This document shows positions 1-9,300 of a stretch of 64,000 nucleotides of DNA, piece after piece. Positions within the stretch are counted from its first letter, which is position 1, and each line of letters starts with the position of its first letter. The translations under genes were made by a program, and so were the position numbers. The stretch spans positions 681,804 to 745,803 of the forward strand of contig NZ_KI912267.1 of assembly GCF_000235425.2 (NCBI RefSeq), in the 5' to 3' direction. This DNA is from Pseudofrankia saprophytica. GTDB taxonomy: Bacteria > Actinomycetota > Actinomycetes > Frankiales > Frankiaceae. A model generated the notes under the pieces. It was not told the DNA's origin and searched no databases. It worked only from the letters and a program-made list of their open reading frames with translations.

Positions 1-386
1 AGGAGCGCGCCGTCGGGCGGGACGGCCAGGGCGAGCGCCCAGACGGCGACCGCGGCGGCCGCGAGCCGCGGTTCCAGCAGCGCGCCGGCCTGGACGGCCG
101 CGACCACCGCGGCGACCCAGGCATGCCGGGGCGGCCGGACGGTCCGGGCAACCACGGCGAGCACGACCCAGCTGGCGGTCGAGACCAGCCCGACCGTCCG
201 AACGGCGTCGTCCAGCGGCGCCTCGCCCGCCGTGCCCACGAGGCGTGGGCCGGCGAGCGCGGCCGCGAACGCCGCCAGGACGACGAAGGTGGGCAGCCAC
301 GCCGACGCGCGCCTGGCCACGCCGGAGACGCCGCGGGCGACGGACATGCCGGCATGCGGCGTCGTACTGGGAACGGGGCTGGTCAT
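1..386 (-). CDS. N-terminal part of a membrane protein (cut by window edge)
   Basis: The open frame starts at an ATG at 386 and runs off the left edge, giving about 128 residues. After a polar start of about 28 residues it is almost wholly hydrophobic, with several Ala/Val/Leu-rich stretches that would span the membrane (around residues 31-46, 67-83, 91-105 and 111-125). It begins 6 bases after the stop of the upstream ABC permease, so it is probably the last or a late member of the same operon. The visible part has no catalytic motif. A membrane sensor kinase would fit the position next to an exporter, but this is a guess. Confidence 0.6.
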   Translation of the reverse strand, partial: MTSPVPSTTPHAGMSVARGVSGVARRASAWLPTFVVLAAFAAALAGPRLVGTAGEAPLDDAVRTVGLVSTASWVVLAVVARTVRPPRHAWVAAVVAAVQAGALLEPRLAAAAVAVWALALAVPPDGAL

Positions 387-392
387 CGTTGC

Positions 393-2879
393 TCACTCGG
401 CTCGCAGGACGTCCGGCACGCGCAGGCGGGCCGCGCGCCGGGCCGGAACGGACGCCAGGAGGGCCGCCATCATGACCGTGGCCGGCACCGCCAGCGCCAG
501 CGCGAGCGCCGCGACCGGCGGCACGTAGATCAGCGGGGTGCTCGTCGCGACCGCCCGCCACAGCGCGCGGCCGAGCAGCAGGCCGACCGGCACGCCGACG
601 GCCAGGCCGATCGTCCCGATCAGGGCGGCCTGGGTCAGCAAGATCATCCGGGCCTGCCACCGGGTCGTGCCGAGCGCCCGCAGCACGGCGACCTCGTGCC
701 GGCGGCGGCGCACCCCGACGAACAGGGCATGACCGACCGCGCCGAAGGCGAGCACCCCCAGGAAGACCCCGAGCAGCCGGGGCAGGACCGCGATACCGCG
801 GAATCGGTCCCGCTCGTCGACTGGGATGTCGTCGAGCAGGACGAGGAAGGCGTCGTGGGCGCCGACGGCCGCGTTGAGCCGGTCGCGCACGGCGGGGGCG
901 CTGGCGCCCGCCCGCAGCTCGACGCGGATCTCGTGGTATTTGAAGCCGTCCTGGAACAGCGCGCGGTAGCCGGCCGCGCTTACCCAGCCGCCCTCGTTGT
1001 AGGTGGTGTGCGGGTCCTGGGGAACGAAGGCCAGGCCGGTCAGCCGCATCGGCGTGCCGGCCGCCGGGTCACGCCCGGCGACGGTGAGGACGTCGCCCAC
1101 CTTGACGCCGGTCCGGCGGGCGACGCCCGGCGCCAGCACGATCTCGCCCGGCGTGGCCGGAAGACGGCCCGAGAGCACCTGGATCGACGGCGGGTGCCCG
1201 GCCACGGGGTCAAGGCTGAACAACGTCACCGGCAGGCGCTCGACGGTCGCGACATTGACCCGGGTGTCGTTGACCGCGAGCACGTCGGGGTCGGCGGCCG
1301 CGGCGCGCAGGAGGTCGTCGGCCGGCGCGACGTCGTCGCCGCCGAAGCCGACGAAGCTCCCGACCGCGAAGACCTGCCCGAACCGGGCGGGGTTGGCCAC
1401 CGCGTCGGCGACGCCGGCCTGGAAGGTCAGCGAGCCCAGCACGCCGAGGACCCCGACGACCGCGCCGACCAGCGCCGGGCGCACGGCGGCGCCGGCCCGA
1501 CCCGTTTCGAGCGCGAAGCGCGCGCCCGTCTGCACCGGCACCGGCAGGCCGAGACGGTAGGCCAGGCGCGCGACCGCCGACCCGCGTGGCCGGACCGGCC
1601 GGACGCCGCGCACCGACGCGGCGAACGCCGTCGTGGTCGCCGCCACCGTCACCAGCAGCAGCGTCACCCCCGCGACGGCGAGGATCACCAGGAGATCGAC
1701 GTGGACGCCCGGATCGGGCTCGACGAGCGTCGCGGACCCGATCGGGAACAGCGGCGAGGCGGCCACCGCCGCGCCGGCCCCGGCGAGCACCCCGGCGGCC
1801 GAGGCCACGACCGGCCCCGCGGCGGCCGCGACGGTGGCCTGCCGGGTGGTCAGGCCGAGCGTACGTAGCACGCCGAGGTCCGCGGTCGCGCCGATCACGA
1901 AACGGACGACGGCCTGCCCGACCAGGACCAGGGCTGCGAGGTAGGCCGCCAGCGCGAAGGCGGCCAGACCGACCGCTTCGAACGTCGTGGTCTCGCGGAA
2001 GCTTTGCTCGTCCGCGACGACGTTGAGGGTTTCGACGGAACGCTGCGCCACTCGGTCGAGCGCCTGCTGGAACGCGGGTATCCCGGCGGCGCCGGCGCGC
2101 AGCCGGACCACGGCGTTCACGATGGCCGCGTCGCCGGTGGTGCCGAGCAGGTTCTCCCGGTAGGTCTCGGTGAACGCGAAGGTGGTGCCAATACCGCCCG
2201 GATTGTCCTGTCCTTCCCGGAACCACCAGCCGGAACGGACGACGCCGACGATCGTGAGCCGCTGGCGAGGGCCCGAGTAGGAGATCGGCTCCTCGTTCAG
2301 GGCGGCCGCTTCGGTCTGCGCGGGCGTCGGCAGCAGCGCCGTCACCGTGTCCCCGACCGACAGCCCGGTCGTCTCGACGAAGTGCGGGCTGACGACGGCC
2401 TCGTCCGCCCGCGCCGGGTCCGCGAGCCGGCCGGCCAGCACCGCGGGGCGCTCGACCGTCCGCATGATCTCGCCGTCCATGGGGGGAGACAGGACCTCCA
2501 CCTCTGGGTGGCCCTCGATGGCGAAGGTGCCGGTGAGCAGGGCCGTGCCCAGCGCCTCCACGCCGGGCAGGCGCCGCACGGGGTCCCAGTCGAAGCCCGG
2601 CTCGTTCGGCACGGCGGCCACCGTGGCCGGTGATGTGACGGCGAGGATCCGGTCGAGGGCCGAGGCGCCGCGCCGGGCGCCGGCCGCCGCGGTCATCACG
2701 GCACCGGTGGCCAGCGCGACCAGCAGCGCGAGCGTGAGCAGCGACAGCCAACGGCGCCGCAGGTCCAGCCGCAGCCACGCCCACACCGGCCGCCAGACAC
2801 GCGCCACCGGACCACCGCCGACCCGCGCGCGCCCGTCCATTGCCGTCTCCGACGTTCTGCCTGTCATCGTCGCTCTCAC
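393..2879 (-). CDS. FtsX/MacB-type ABC transporter permease, copy 2
   Basis: This 828-aa protein is a large permease of the FtsX/MacB superfamily: a first membrane segment near residues 40-65, a long extracellular MacB-like domain, a group of three membrane segments in the middle, another periplasmic-type domain and three more segments at the C-terminus before the ending VLRAE. Such proteins work with a LolD/MacB-type ATPase in export, lipoprotein handling or mechanotransmission rather than import. The GTG start overlaps the stop of the preceding permease as GTGA, which implies translational coupling; an ATG four codons inside is an alternative start. It is closely similar to that neighbour over the whole length, so it is a tandem duplicate. 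The substrate is unknown. Confidence 0.88.
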   Translation of the reverse strand: MRATMTGRTSETAMDGRARVGGGPVARVWRPVWAWLRLDLRRRWLSLLTLALLVALATGAVMTAAAGARRGASALDRILAVTSPATVAAVPNEPGFDWDPVRRLPGVEALGTALLTGTFAIEGHPEVEVLSPPMDGEIMRTVERPAVLAGRLADPARADEAVVSPHFVETTGLSVGDTVTALLPTPAQTEAAALNEEPISYSGPRQRLTIVGVVRSGWWFREGQDNPGGIGTTFAFTETYRENLLGTTGDAAIVNAVVRLRAGAAGIPAFQQALDRVAQRSVETLNVVADEQSFRETTTFEAVGLAAFALAAYLAALVLVGQAVVRFVIGATADLGVLRTLGLTTRQATVAAAAGPVVASAAGVLAGAGAAVAASPLFPIGSATLVEPDPGVHVDLLVILAVAGVTLLLVTVAATTTAFAASVRGVRPVRPRGSAVARLAYRLGLPVPVQTGARFALETGRAGAAVRPALVGAVVGVLGVLGSLTFQAGVADAVANPARFGQVFAVGSFVGFGGDDVAPADDLLRAAAADPDVLAVNDTRVNVATVERLPVTLFSLDPVAGHPPSIQVLSGRLPATPGEIVLAPGVARRTGVKVGDVLTVAGRDPAAGTPMRLTGLAFVPQDPHTTYNEGGWVSAAGYRALFQDGFKYHEIRVELRAGASAPAVRDRLNAAVGAHDAFLVLLDDIPVDERDRFRGIAVLPRLLGVFLGVLAFGAVGHALFVGVRRRRHEVAVLRALGTTRWQARMILLTQAALIGTIGLAVGVPVGLLLGRALWRAVATSTPLIYVPPVAALALALAVPATVMMAALLASVPARRAARLRVPDVLRAE

Positions 2880-5362
2880 TCAGCTCTCAAAACGTCCGGC
2901 ACGCGCAGGCGGGCCGCGCGCCGGGCCGGAACAGACGCCAGGACGCTCACCGTGACGATCACGGCCGGGACGACGAGCGCGAGAGCGAGCGTCGCGACCG
3001 GCGGCGCGTAGATCAGCGGTGTGCTCGTCGCGATCGCCCGCCACAGCGCGCGGCCGAGCAGGACGCCGACCGGCACGCCGACGGCCAGGCCGACGATCAC
3101 GATGACGGCGGCCTGGGTCAGCACGATCGCCCGCGTCTGCCACCCGGTGGTGCCCAGGGCACGCAGCACCGCGACCTCGTGCCGGCGGCGGCGCACCCCG
3201 ACGAACAGGGCGTGGCCGACCGCGCCCACGGCGAGCACGCCCAGGAAGGCCCCGAGGAGACGGGGCAGGACGGCGATGCCCCGGAAGCGGTTCATCGCGT
3301 CGATCGGTAGCTCGTCGGTCAGAACATAGAAGGCGTCGCCGGTGCCCGCGGCTTTGTTGAGCCGGTCACGCACGGCCGGCGCGCTCACGCCCGGCCGCAG
3401 CTCGACGTGGAGCTCGTGGTACTTGAAGCCCTTCGAGAACAGCGCGCGGTAGCCACCCGCGGTCACCCAGCCGCCCTGGTTGTAGTCGGTGTGCGAGTCC
3501 TGCGGGACGAACGCCAGCCCGGTCACCCGCATCCGCGTGCCATCCGCCGGGCCCCGCCCCACGGTGATGACGTCACCCACCTTGACGCCGGTCCGGCTGG
3601 CGACCCCGGGTGCCAGCACGATCTCGCCCGAGGTGGCCGGCAGCCGGCCGGACAGCACGGGGACAGGCAGCGGGCGGGCGGTGGCCGGGTCGAGGCTGAA
3701 CAGCGTCACCGGCCGGCCCGCGACCTCCGCGACGTCGACCAGCGTGTCGTTGACCGCGAGCACGTCGCGGTCGGTGGCCGCGCGGCGCTCGATGTCATCG
3801 GCCGGCGCGAAGTCGTTGTCAAGCCAGCCGACGGTGCTCCCGACCGCGAAGTTCTGCCCGAACCGGGCGGGGTTGACCGCCGCGTCGGCGACGCCGCTCT
3901 GGAACGTCAGCGAACCCAGCACACCGAGGACGCCGACGACCGCGCCGACCAGCGCTGGGCGCACCGCGGCACCGGCCCGGCCCGGTTCGAGCGCGAACCG
4001 TATTCCGGTGAGCGCCGGGGCCGGAAGGCCCACGCGGTAGGCCAGCCGCGCGGCCGCCGACCCACGCGGGCGCGCGGGCCGGACACCGCGCGCCGATGCC
4101 GCGAACGCCGTCGTGGTCGCCGCCACCGCCACCAGCAGCACCGTCACGCCCACCACCGCGGCAAGCACTCCGAGGTCGACGTCGAAGCCCGGCCTGGGCT
4201 CGACGGCCGCCGCGGAGCCGATCGGGAACAGCGGCGAGACGGCCGCCGCCGCGACGGCCCCGGCAAGCGCCCCGGCGGTGGTGGCGAGCACGGGACCGGC
4301 CGCGGCCGCGACGGTGGCCTGCCGGATGGTCAGGCCGAGCGTGCGCAGCACACCGAGGTCCGCGGTCGCGCCGATCACGAAACGGATCACGGCCTGCCCG
4401 ACCAGGACAACGGCGGCGAGGTAGGCCGCCAGCGCGAACGCCGCCAGCGCGCCGGCCTCGAAGGTGGTGGTCGCACGGTAGTCCGCCGCGCCCTTGACGA
4501 CGTCGAAGGCGTCGACGGGGTGTGTCGCCTGCTGGTCGAGCGCGGCCTGGAAGGCCGGTACCCCGGCGGCGCCGTCGCGCAGCCGGACCAGGGCGACCAC
4601 CAAGCCCTGGCCGCCGGTGCCGAACAGGTTCTCCCGGTAGGTCTGGGTGAACGCGTAGGTGGTCTCCAGCCCGCCTTGGTAGTTCGGCTCGTCGCGGAAC
4701 CACCAGAAGGAGCGGACGACACCGACGATCTTGAGCTGCTGGCGCGGGCCCGAGAACGAGACCGGGGCCGAACCGTTGTCGGCCATCGCGGCGGTCTCGG
4801 CCGGGGTCGGCAGGATCGCGGTCACCGTATCCCCCACCGACAGCCCGGATTTCTCGAGGAAGCGCGGGCTGACAACCGCCTCGTCCACCCGGGTCGGGTC
4901 CGCGAGCCGGCCGGCCAGGACGACCGGGCGCTCGACCGTCTGGAAGATCTCGGTGTCCAGCGGCACCGAGCCGGCGTCCACCCCGGGGTGGCCTTCGATG
5001 GAAAGGGAGCCGGATGCCAGGAACGTGCCCAGGGCCGCCACGCCGGGCAGGCGCCGCGCGGCCTCCCAGTCGAAGTTGGGCTCCGTGGGCACCGGCACCA
5101 GCGTGGGGGGCAGCGTGACGGCGAGCATCCGGTCGAGGGCCGAGTCGCCGCGGCGGGCGCCGGCCGCCGCGGTCATGACCGTGCCCGTGGCGAGCGCGAC
5201 CAGCAGCGCGAGGGCTATCAGGGAAGGCCAGCGCCGCCGCAGGTCCAGCCGCAGCCACGCCCAGACCGGCCGCCACAGGCCAGCCACCGGGCCGCCGATG
5301 CCCGGCGGCCTCGGGCCTGGCGCACTGTCCGCGGTTCGATCCGACCCCTGTTTCGTGATCAT
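2876..5362 (-). CDS. FtsX/MacB-type ABC transporter permease, copy 1
   Basis: With the ATG at 5362 this permease is 828 aa, the same length as the next gene, its paralogue. The frame is open further upstream, but 5362 lies 7 bases after the stop of the ATPase gene and gives the same N-terminal layout as the paralogue (a proline-rich start, then a shared WRPVWAWLRLDLRRRW stretch and the first membrane segment). The architecture is that of double-unit FtsX permeases with two large extracytoplasmic domains. The conserved central block around FVIGATADLGVLRTLGL corresponds to the cytoplasmic coupling region seen in FtsX domains. The order ATPase - permease - permease suggests the two permeases may pair as a heterodimer around one ATPase dimer. 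Confidence 0.88.
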   Translation of the reverse strand: MITKQGSDRTADSAPGPRPPGIGGPVAGLWRPVWAWLRLDLRRRWPSLIALALLVALATGTVMTAAAGARRGDSALDRMLAVTLPPTLVPVPTEPNFDWEAARRLPGVAALGTFLASGSLSIEGHPGVDAGSVPLDTEIFQTVERPVVLAGRLADPTRVDEAVVSPRFLEKSGLSVGDTVTAILPTPAETAAMADNGSAPVSFSGPRQQLKIVGVVRSFWWFRDEPNYQGGLETTYAFTQTYRENLFGTGGQGLVVALVRLRDGAAGVPAFQAALDQQATHPVDAFDVVKGAADYRATTTFEAGALAAFALAAYLAAVVLVGQAVIRFVIGATADLGVLRTLGLTIRQATVAAAAGPVLATTAGALAGAVAAAAVSPLFPIGSAAAVEPRPGFDVDLGVLAAVVGVTVLLVAVAATTTAFAASARGVRPARPRGSAAARLAYRVGLPAPALTGIRFALEPGRAGAAVRPALVGAVVGVLGVLGSLTFQSGVADAAVNPARFGQNFAVGSTVGWLDNDFAPADDIERRAATDRDVLAVNDTLVDVAEVAGRPVTLFSLDPATARPLPVPVLSGRLPATSGEIVLAPGVASRTGVKVGDVITVGRGPADGTRMRVTGLAFVPQDSHTDYNQGGWVTAGGYRALFSKGFKYHELHVELRPGVSAPAVRDRLNKAAGTGDAFYVLTDELPIDAMNRFRGIAVLPRLLGAFLGVLAVGAVGHALFVGVRRRRHEVAVLRALGTTGWQTRAIVLTQAAVIVIVGLAVGVPVGVLLGRALWRAIATSTPLIYAPPVATLALALVVPAVIVTVSVLASVPARRAARLRVPDVLRAE

Positions 5363-5369
5363 GGCGGCC

Positions 5370-6176
5370 TCAGGCCACGATCCGGCCGTCGCGCATCGGC
5401 ACGACGCGCTGCGCGCCGGCCGCGACATCCGCTGAGTGGGTGATCATGATGATCGTCTGGCCGTCGGCGTGCAGTCGGCGGAACAGCTCGAGGATCTCCA
5501 GCCCGCCCTCGCTGTCGAGCGCGCCGGTCGGCTCGTCCGCCAGCACCAGCGTGGGGGAGTTGACCAGCGCCCGCGCGATCGCCAGCCGCTGGCGCTGTCC
5601 ACCGGACAGCACGGACGGAAGCTGGTCGGCGCGGTCGGCGAGGCCCAGCAGGTCGAGCAGGTCCCGGGCCCTGGACTCGGCAGCGCGCCGGCGCATTCCG
5701 CCGATCGAGGCTGGCAGCACGATGTTCTGCAACGCGGACACGCCGTCGATGAGGTTGAAGAACTGGAAGACGATGCCGACATGGTGCCGCCGGAACCGGG
5801 CGATCCAGTCCGGGTCGCGTTCGCTGATCCGCTCGCCGACGACATCGACGGTGCCGTCGTCGACGGCTTCCAGGCCCGCGATCACATTCAGCAGCGTCGA
5901 CTTGCCGCACCCGGACGGGCCGGTGACGGCGACGAAGTCGCCGGCCGCGACGTCCAGGTCGACGCCGCGCAGCGCCCGCACCGGCGCGAGATCGGCGTCG
6001 AAGGTGCGCCGCACGCCCCGCAGCCGCACGACCGGCGCCGTGCCCGCGTCGCCCACCGCGGCCCCCCCGAGATCGGCCGCGGTGGGCGGCGCGGGCGCGG
6101 CGCCGCCAGGAACGGCGGCGGTACCAGCGCCGGGCTCCGGCCCGGCGGCGCCGCCGAGCAGGTCAGTACTCGTCAT
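5370..6176 (-). CDS. ABC transporter ATP-binding protein, MacB/LolD type
   Basis: The 268-aa protein starts at an ATG at 6176 preceded by a GGAAGGAA ribosome site. About 60 residues of Ala/Gly-rich leader precede a standard ABC ATPase: Walker A GPSGCGKST, signature LSGGQRQRLAIARAL, Walker B LVLADEPTGALDS and the switch histidine in MITHS. The PTGALDS form after Walker B is typical of the MacB/LolD/FtsE group that partners FtsX-like permeases, and two such permeases follow directly. It would power the exporter from the cytoplasmic face. The low-complexity N-terminal extension is unusual for the family, which normally starts near the VRLRGVRR region. Confidence 0.92.
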   Translation of the reverse strand: MTSTDLLGGAAGPEPGAGTAAVPGGAAPAPPTAADLGGAAVGDAGTAPVVRLRGVRRTFDADLAPVRALRGVDLDVAAGDFVAVTGPSGCGKSTLLNVIAGLEAVDDGTVDVVGERISERDPDWIARFRRHHVGIVFQFFNLIDGVSALQNIVLPASIGGMRRRAAESRARDLLDLLGLADRADQLPSVLSGGQRQRLAIARALVNSPTLVLADEPTGALDSEGGLEILELFRRLHADGQTIIMITHSADVAAGAQRVVPMRDGRIVA

Positions 6177-6340
6177 GTCAGTTCCTTCCCCCGGCCGGCG
6201 TACGCCGGCATTCCCTTCCGCCAGCGACGCGCCGGCGGTTTCCGTGAACGCGGCTCCTCGGATGCGGCCGCGTCGCCCGAGTGTCATTGGCCGCCGAGAG
6301 ACGGCCCGCTGACGGCCGTGCGAGGAACAGCCGCGCCGGC

Positions 6341-7891
6341 TTACTCATCGCGCGCCTGGACATTGCCCCGGCCACGAGTGGGCCACCACCGGCGGCCGCG
6401 GCCGGAAACACTCGCGCCAGCCCGGGCGACGGGCGTGACGGCGAGCCCGCCCGCCGCGCCCACCGCCTCCACCTGCAGGGAATCTGCCATGAGAGCGCCG
6501 ACCGGTGGGACGCATTCCACCAGGCGCGGGAAGTCGGCCACGTCGGGGCCTGGAGAACTCGCTCCAGAGCGAGGCGGGTGCAGCTGGAACGGGCGTACCG
6601 GGGTGGTGCGGCCTTTGACGGTGCGCGCCGGCATCTCCCAGACGTCGAACTCCCCGTGGCCCCGCAGCGCGGCGGCGGTGGCATCGCTGATCACCGTCGT
6701 CCCGGCGGGCCGGGCGAGGTCTCCCAACCGCTGGGCGAGGTTCACGGTGTCGCCGACCAGGGTGTATTCCAGCCTCTCCTCGCTGCCGAGCAGGGCCGCC
6801 GCCACCGGGCCGCTGCACACCCCGATACCGAGCCCGAACGGTTCCAGGCCGTCCCCGGCCCAGGCCTGGTCGAGGCCGGCCTGCCGGGCGTGCATCGCGC
6901 CTGCCGCGCGGCAGGCCGCCAGTGCGTGATCCGGACGGGCGAACGGGGCGCCGAACACGGCCATCACCGCGTCGCCGACGTACTGCATCACCGTCCCGCC
7001 GTGGCCGAGGATCGCCGCATTCATCTCGCGGCGGTGGGCGTTGAGCTGGCCGGCCAGCACCGCCGGATCGGTGTACTCCGCGATGGTCGAGTAGCCGCGC
7101 ACGTCCGACATGAGCACCGTGACCTCGAGCCGCTCGGTGCGCCCCGTGGCTGCGCCCACGTCGGTGCGCAGCTTCTCGGCGAGCCCCGACGGGAGCAGCC
7201 GCGACAGCGTCTCCCCCTGCTCCTCGCGGCGCAGCAGCGCGGTGTGCAGCAGCCGCAGCCTGCGCAGCGCGCCGCGCCGCCCGGCGCTCGCGCCCTCGGC
7301 CAGCCGCAGGAAGATCTCCTCGATCTCGCCGTTCATCGCCTCCGGGGTGCGCCGGCGCGCCGCAGCGATCGCCTTCACCGGCCGGCCGGCGGCCATGTCG
7401 GCGAGCAGGTCCTCCTGGTCGGCCGTCAGCTCCCCGCGCCGGGTCACCGGCGAGAGCATCGTGGCGACGATCTGCGGGTCGAGCATGGAGCCCCCGGTCG
7501 CGACCTCCCGGATGGCCCTCGACAGCCGGTCGGAGTCGCCCACCTGGTCCTTGAGCAGGTAGGCGAAGCCGGCGGCTCCGTCGGCCAGCAGGGCGATCGC
7601 GTACTCGGGGTCGTCGAACTGCGACAGCACCACCACCCCGGTGCCCGGATGCCGGCGGCGGACCTCCTTGGCGCCGGCGATCCCCTCGTCCTGGAAGGTG
7701 GGCGGCATCCGGATGTCGGTCACGACGACCTGCGGGCACAGCTCGAACGCCGCCCGGACCAGCTCGTCGCGGTCGGCCGCGACCGCCACGACCCGTACGG
7801 CCGGGTCGGTGCCAAGCAGCGCACGAATACCTTCCCGCGCGATGAGGTTGTCATCGGCGAGCAGTACCGTGATCGGTTCCATGGCGTCCAT
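6341..7891 (-). CDS. Response-regulator receiver fused to class III adenylate/guanylate cyclase
   Basis: The 516-aa protein begins with a receiver domain (about residues 6-125): acidic pair in LLADDN, phospho-acceptor Asp in VVVTDIRMPP and the conserved Lys in LLKDQVGD. A linker follows, then a class III nucleotide cyclase domain (about 245-425) with the two metal-binding Asp regions LMSDVRGYS and YVGDAVMAVFG and the purine/transition-state region LVGDTVNLAQRLG. The arrangement implies a two-component signal that controls cAMP or cGMP synthesis. No histidine kinase lies next to it. A tail of about 80 residues rich in Gly, Ala and Arg follows the cyclase and has no evident domain. It is divergent to a cyclic-nucleotide-binding protein gene, which supports second-messenger function. 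Whether the product is cAMP or cGMP cannot be read here. Confidence 0.9.
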   Translation of the reverse strand: MDAMEPITVLLADDNLIAREGIRALLGTDPAVRVVAVAADRDELVRAAFELCPQVVVTDIRMPPTFQDEGIAGAKEVRRRHPGTGVVVLSQFDDPEYAIALLADGAAGFAYLLKDQVGDSDRLSRAIREVATGGSMLDPQIVATMLSPVTRRGELTADQEDLLADMAAGRPVKAIAAARRRTPEAMNGEIEEIFLRLAEGASAGRRGALRRLRLLHTALLRREEQGETLSRLLPSGLAEKLRTDVGAATGRTERLEVTVLMSDVRGYSTIAEYTDPAVLAGQLNAHRREMNAAILGHGGTVMQYVGDAVMAVFGAPFARPDHALAACRAAGAMHARQAGLDQAWAGDGLEPFGLGIGVCSGPVAAALLGSEERLEYTLVGDTVNLAQRLGDLARPAGTTVISDATAAALRGHGEFDVWEMPARTVKGRTTPVRPFQLHPPRSGASSPGPDVADFPRLVECVPPVGALMADSLQVEAVGAAGGLAVTPVARAGASVSGRGRRWWPTRGRGNVQARDE

Positions 7892-8223
7892 TCAGCCGGA
7901 TTCGGCCCGTCACGCCAAGGAGATCAGCACGGCATTTCTGGCGTGCTAGCACCCGGTGGCCCGGGTGCGGGCCACACAGAAAGCCGGTGCCGGCCGCCGG
8001 CCGCCGGCGCGTCCGGCCGTTGTCCACCAGGTTCTCCCTGGTCAGGGCGCGGCGCGGGGGCCGGCCCACGCCGGCAGCACCCGGCCCGCGGGGTGCTGCC
8101 ACGCACGGAGCAAGCGGCTGACGCCCTCGGCGGCGCACGGGCGCGCCCGTAGCTTCTGACGGTGTAAACCGGACGGCGGGATTTCGGAAAAGACCCGCCT
8201 CACATTTCCTTTTGGAGGGCGTG
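7892..8223. promoter_or_regulatory. Divergent intergenic region with palindrome and hairpin
   Basis: This gap lies between the cyclase gene (leftward) and the cyclic-nucleotide-binding gene (rightward), so it should hold both promoters. It contains a 10-base perfect palindrome GTGCTAGCAC at 7943-7952, directly followed by a hairpin with an 8-base stem (7956-7963 with 7968-7975, loop GGTG). A strong ribosome site TTTTGGAGGG precedes the start at 8224. I see no clear -10/-35 pair. Confidence 0.4.
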
Positions 8224-9300
8224 ATGGGAACGCGGATGGTCGAGTCGAGCGTCATGTCGTTGTCCTGGATTCCTTCGGAGGCTATCCGGGGATTCGGCAA
8301 GCTTCCTTTCTCGCTCGGGGTCAGCCACTACGACGAGCCGCTGCCCGCCCAGGTCGACGACCTCGACGCGCTGCGCCGCGCGGACCGGTTCCGGTTCGCC
8401 AACCGCCTCTCGGCGGCCGCGACGTTCGGGGACGACGGCGAGGTGCTGGCGTTCCGCTACACGGGCGGCGCGGTGACCGGGTCGACCACGGTCCGCCTCG
8501 GCGGGCTGGGCGCGACGTTCGCCGGGGTCGCCATGCCGGACATCCAGGCCGAGCCCGTCGTGGGCGACGGCTGGGTGCGGTTCACCCAGACCGGCGGCGG
8601 CCGCACCGCGCTCCCGCTGCCGCGCCAGACCGCGCGGCCGCCGTACTTCCGGCTGCAGAGCCCCGTCACCTGGTCGACGCTGTCGCTGACACTGTTCGCC
8701 GACGGGCGGGCCGAGTACGACATGGTCGGCGCGAGCGCCTTCCCCCGGCACTGGGTCTACGACGCGGACGGCCACCTGGTGCTCAAGTCGGGGATCACCG
8801 ACTGGTCGAGCTGGACCTCGCAGCCCTCGTGGCGGCACACGCCATGGGGCGACGAGGACTCTCCGGCGCTGGTGGTCGCCGCTGAGACGGCCCTCGAGCG
8901 GGAGCTGTCCCACCACATCATGCGGGCCGGTAAGCGGCCCCAGATCGACAACCTGGCCGCCGGCACCGAGCTGGTCCGGCAGGGCACGCCGGGCGACGCG
9001 CTGTTCCTGCTGCTCGACGGGGTGCTCGGCGTCGACGTCGACGGCACGCGGATCGCCGAGGTCGGCCCAGGCGCGATCGTCGGCGAGCGCTCGCTGCTGG
9101 AGGGCGGCCTGCGGACCGCGACGCTGACCGCGCTGACCGCGGTGCGCGTCGCCAGGGCCAGCAGGGACGCCGTCGACCTCGCGGCCCTCGCGCAGCTGGC
9201 CCGCGGGCACCGCCGCGAGGAGGGGGACGGTGCGCCGAGCGAACCCGGGCCACGGGCGCCGGCGATCCCGGCGGCGCGGCGCGAGTCGGTGACCGCGTGA
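8224..9300 (+). CDS. Cyclic nucleotide-binding domain protein
   Basis: The 358-aa product has an N-terminal domain of about 230 residues that I do not recognise (many aromatic residues, possible beta structure), then a cyclic-nucleotide-binding domain from about residue 245 to 325. In the latter, the stretch VGERSLLEGGLRTATL keeps the Gly-Glu and the later Arg of the phosphate-binding cassette, so binding of cAMP or cGMP is plausible. The ATG at 8224 follows TTTTGGAGGG at good distance; a GTG at 8221 is the alternative. The stop overlaps the start of the next gene as GTGA. Since the divergent neighbour is a nucleotide cyclase, this protein is a likely effector of that messenger. Confidence 0.82.
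   Translation: MGTRMVESSVMSLSWIPSEAIRGFGKLPFSLGVSHYDEPLPAQVDDLDALRRADRFRFANRLSAAATFGDDGEVLAFRYTGGAVTGSTTVRLGGLGATFAGVAMPDIQAEPVVGDGWVRFTQTGGGRTALPLPRQTARPPYFRLQSPVTWSTLSLTLFADGRAEYDMVGASAFPRHWVYDADGHLVLKSGITDWSSWTSQPSWRHTPWGDEDSPALVVAAETALERELSHHIMRAGKRPQIDNLAAGTELVRQGTPGDALFLLLDGVLGVDVDGTRIAEVGPGAIVGERSLLEGGLRTATLTALTAVRVARASRDAVDLAALAQLARGHRREEGDGAPSEPGPRAPAIPAARRESVTA

Noticed and set aside
2004-2633. A 209-codon + strand frame
   Set aside because: It is antisense to the second FtsX-type permease and has arginine/glycine-rich shadow composition.
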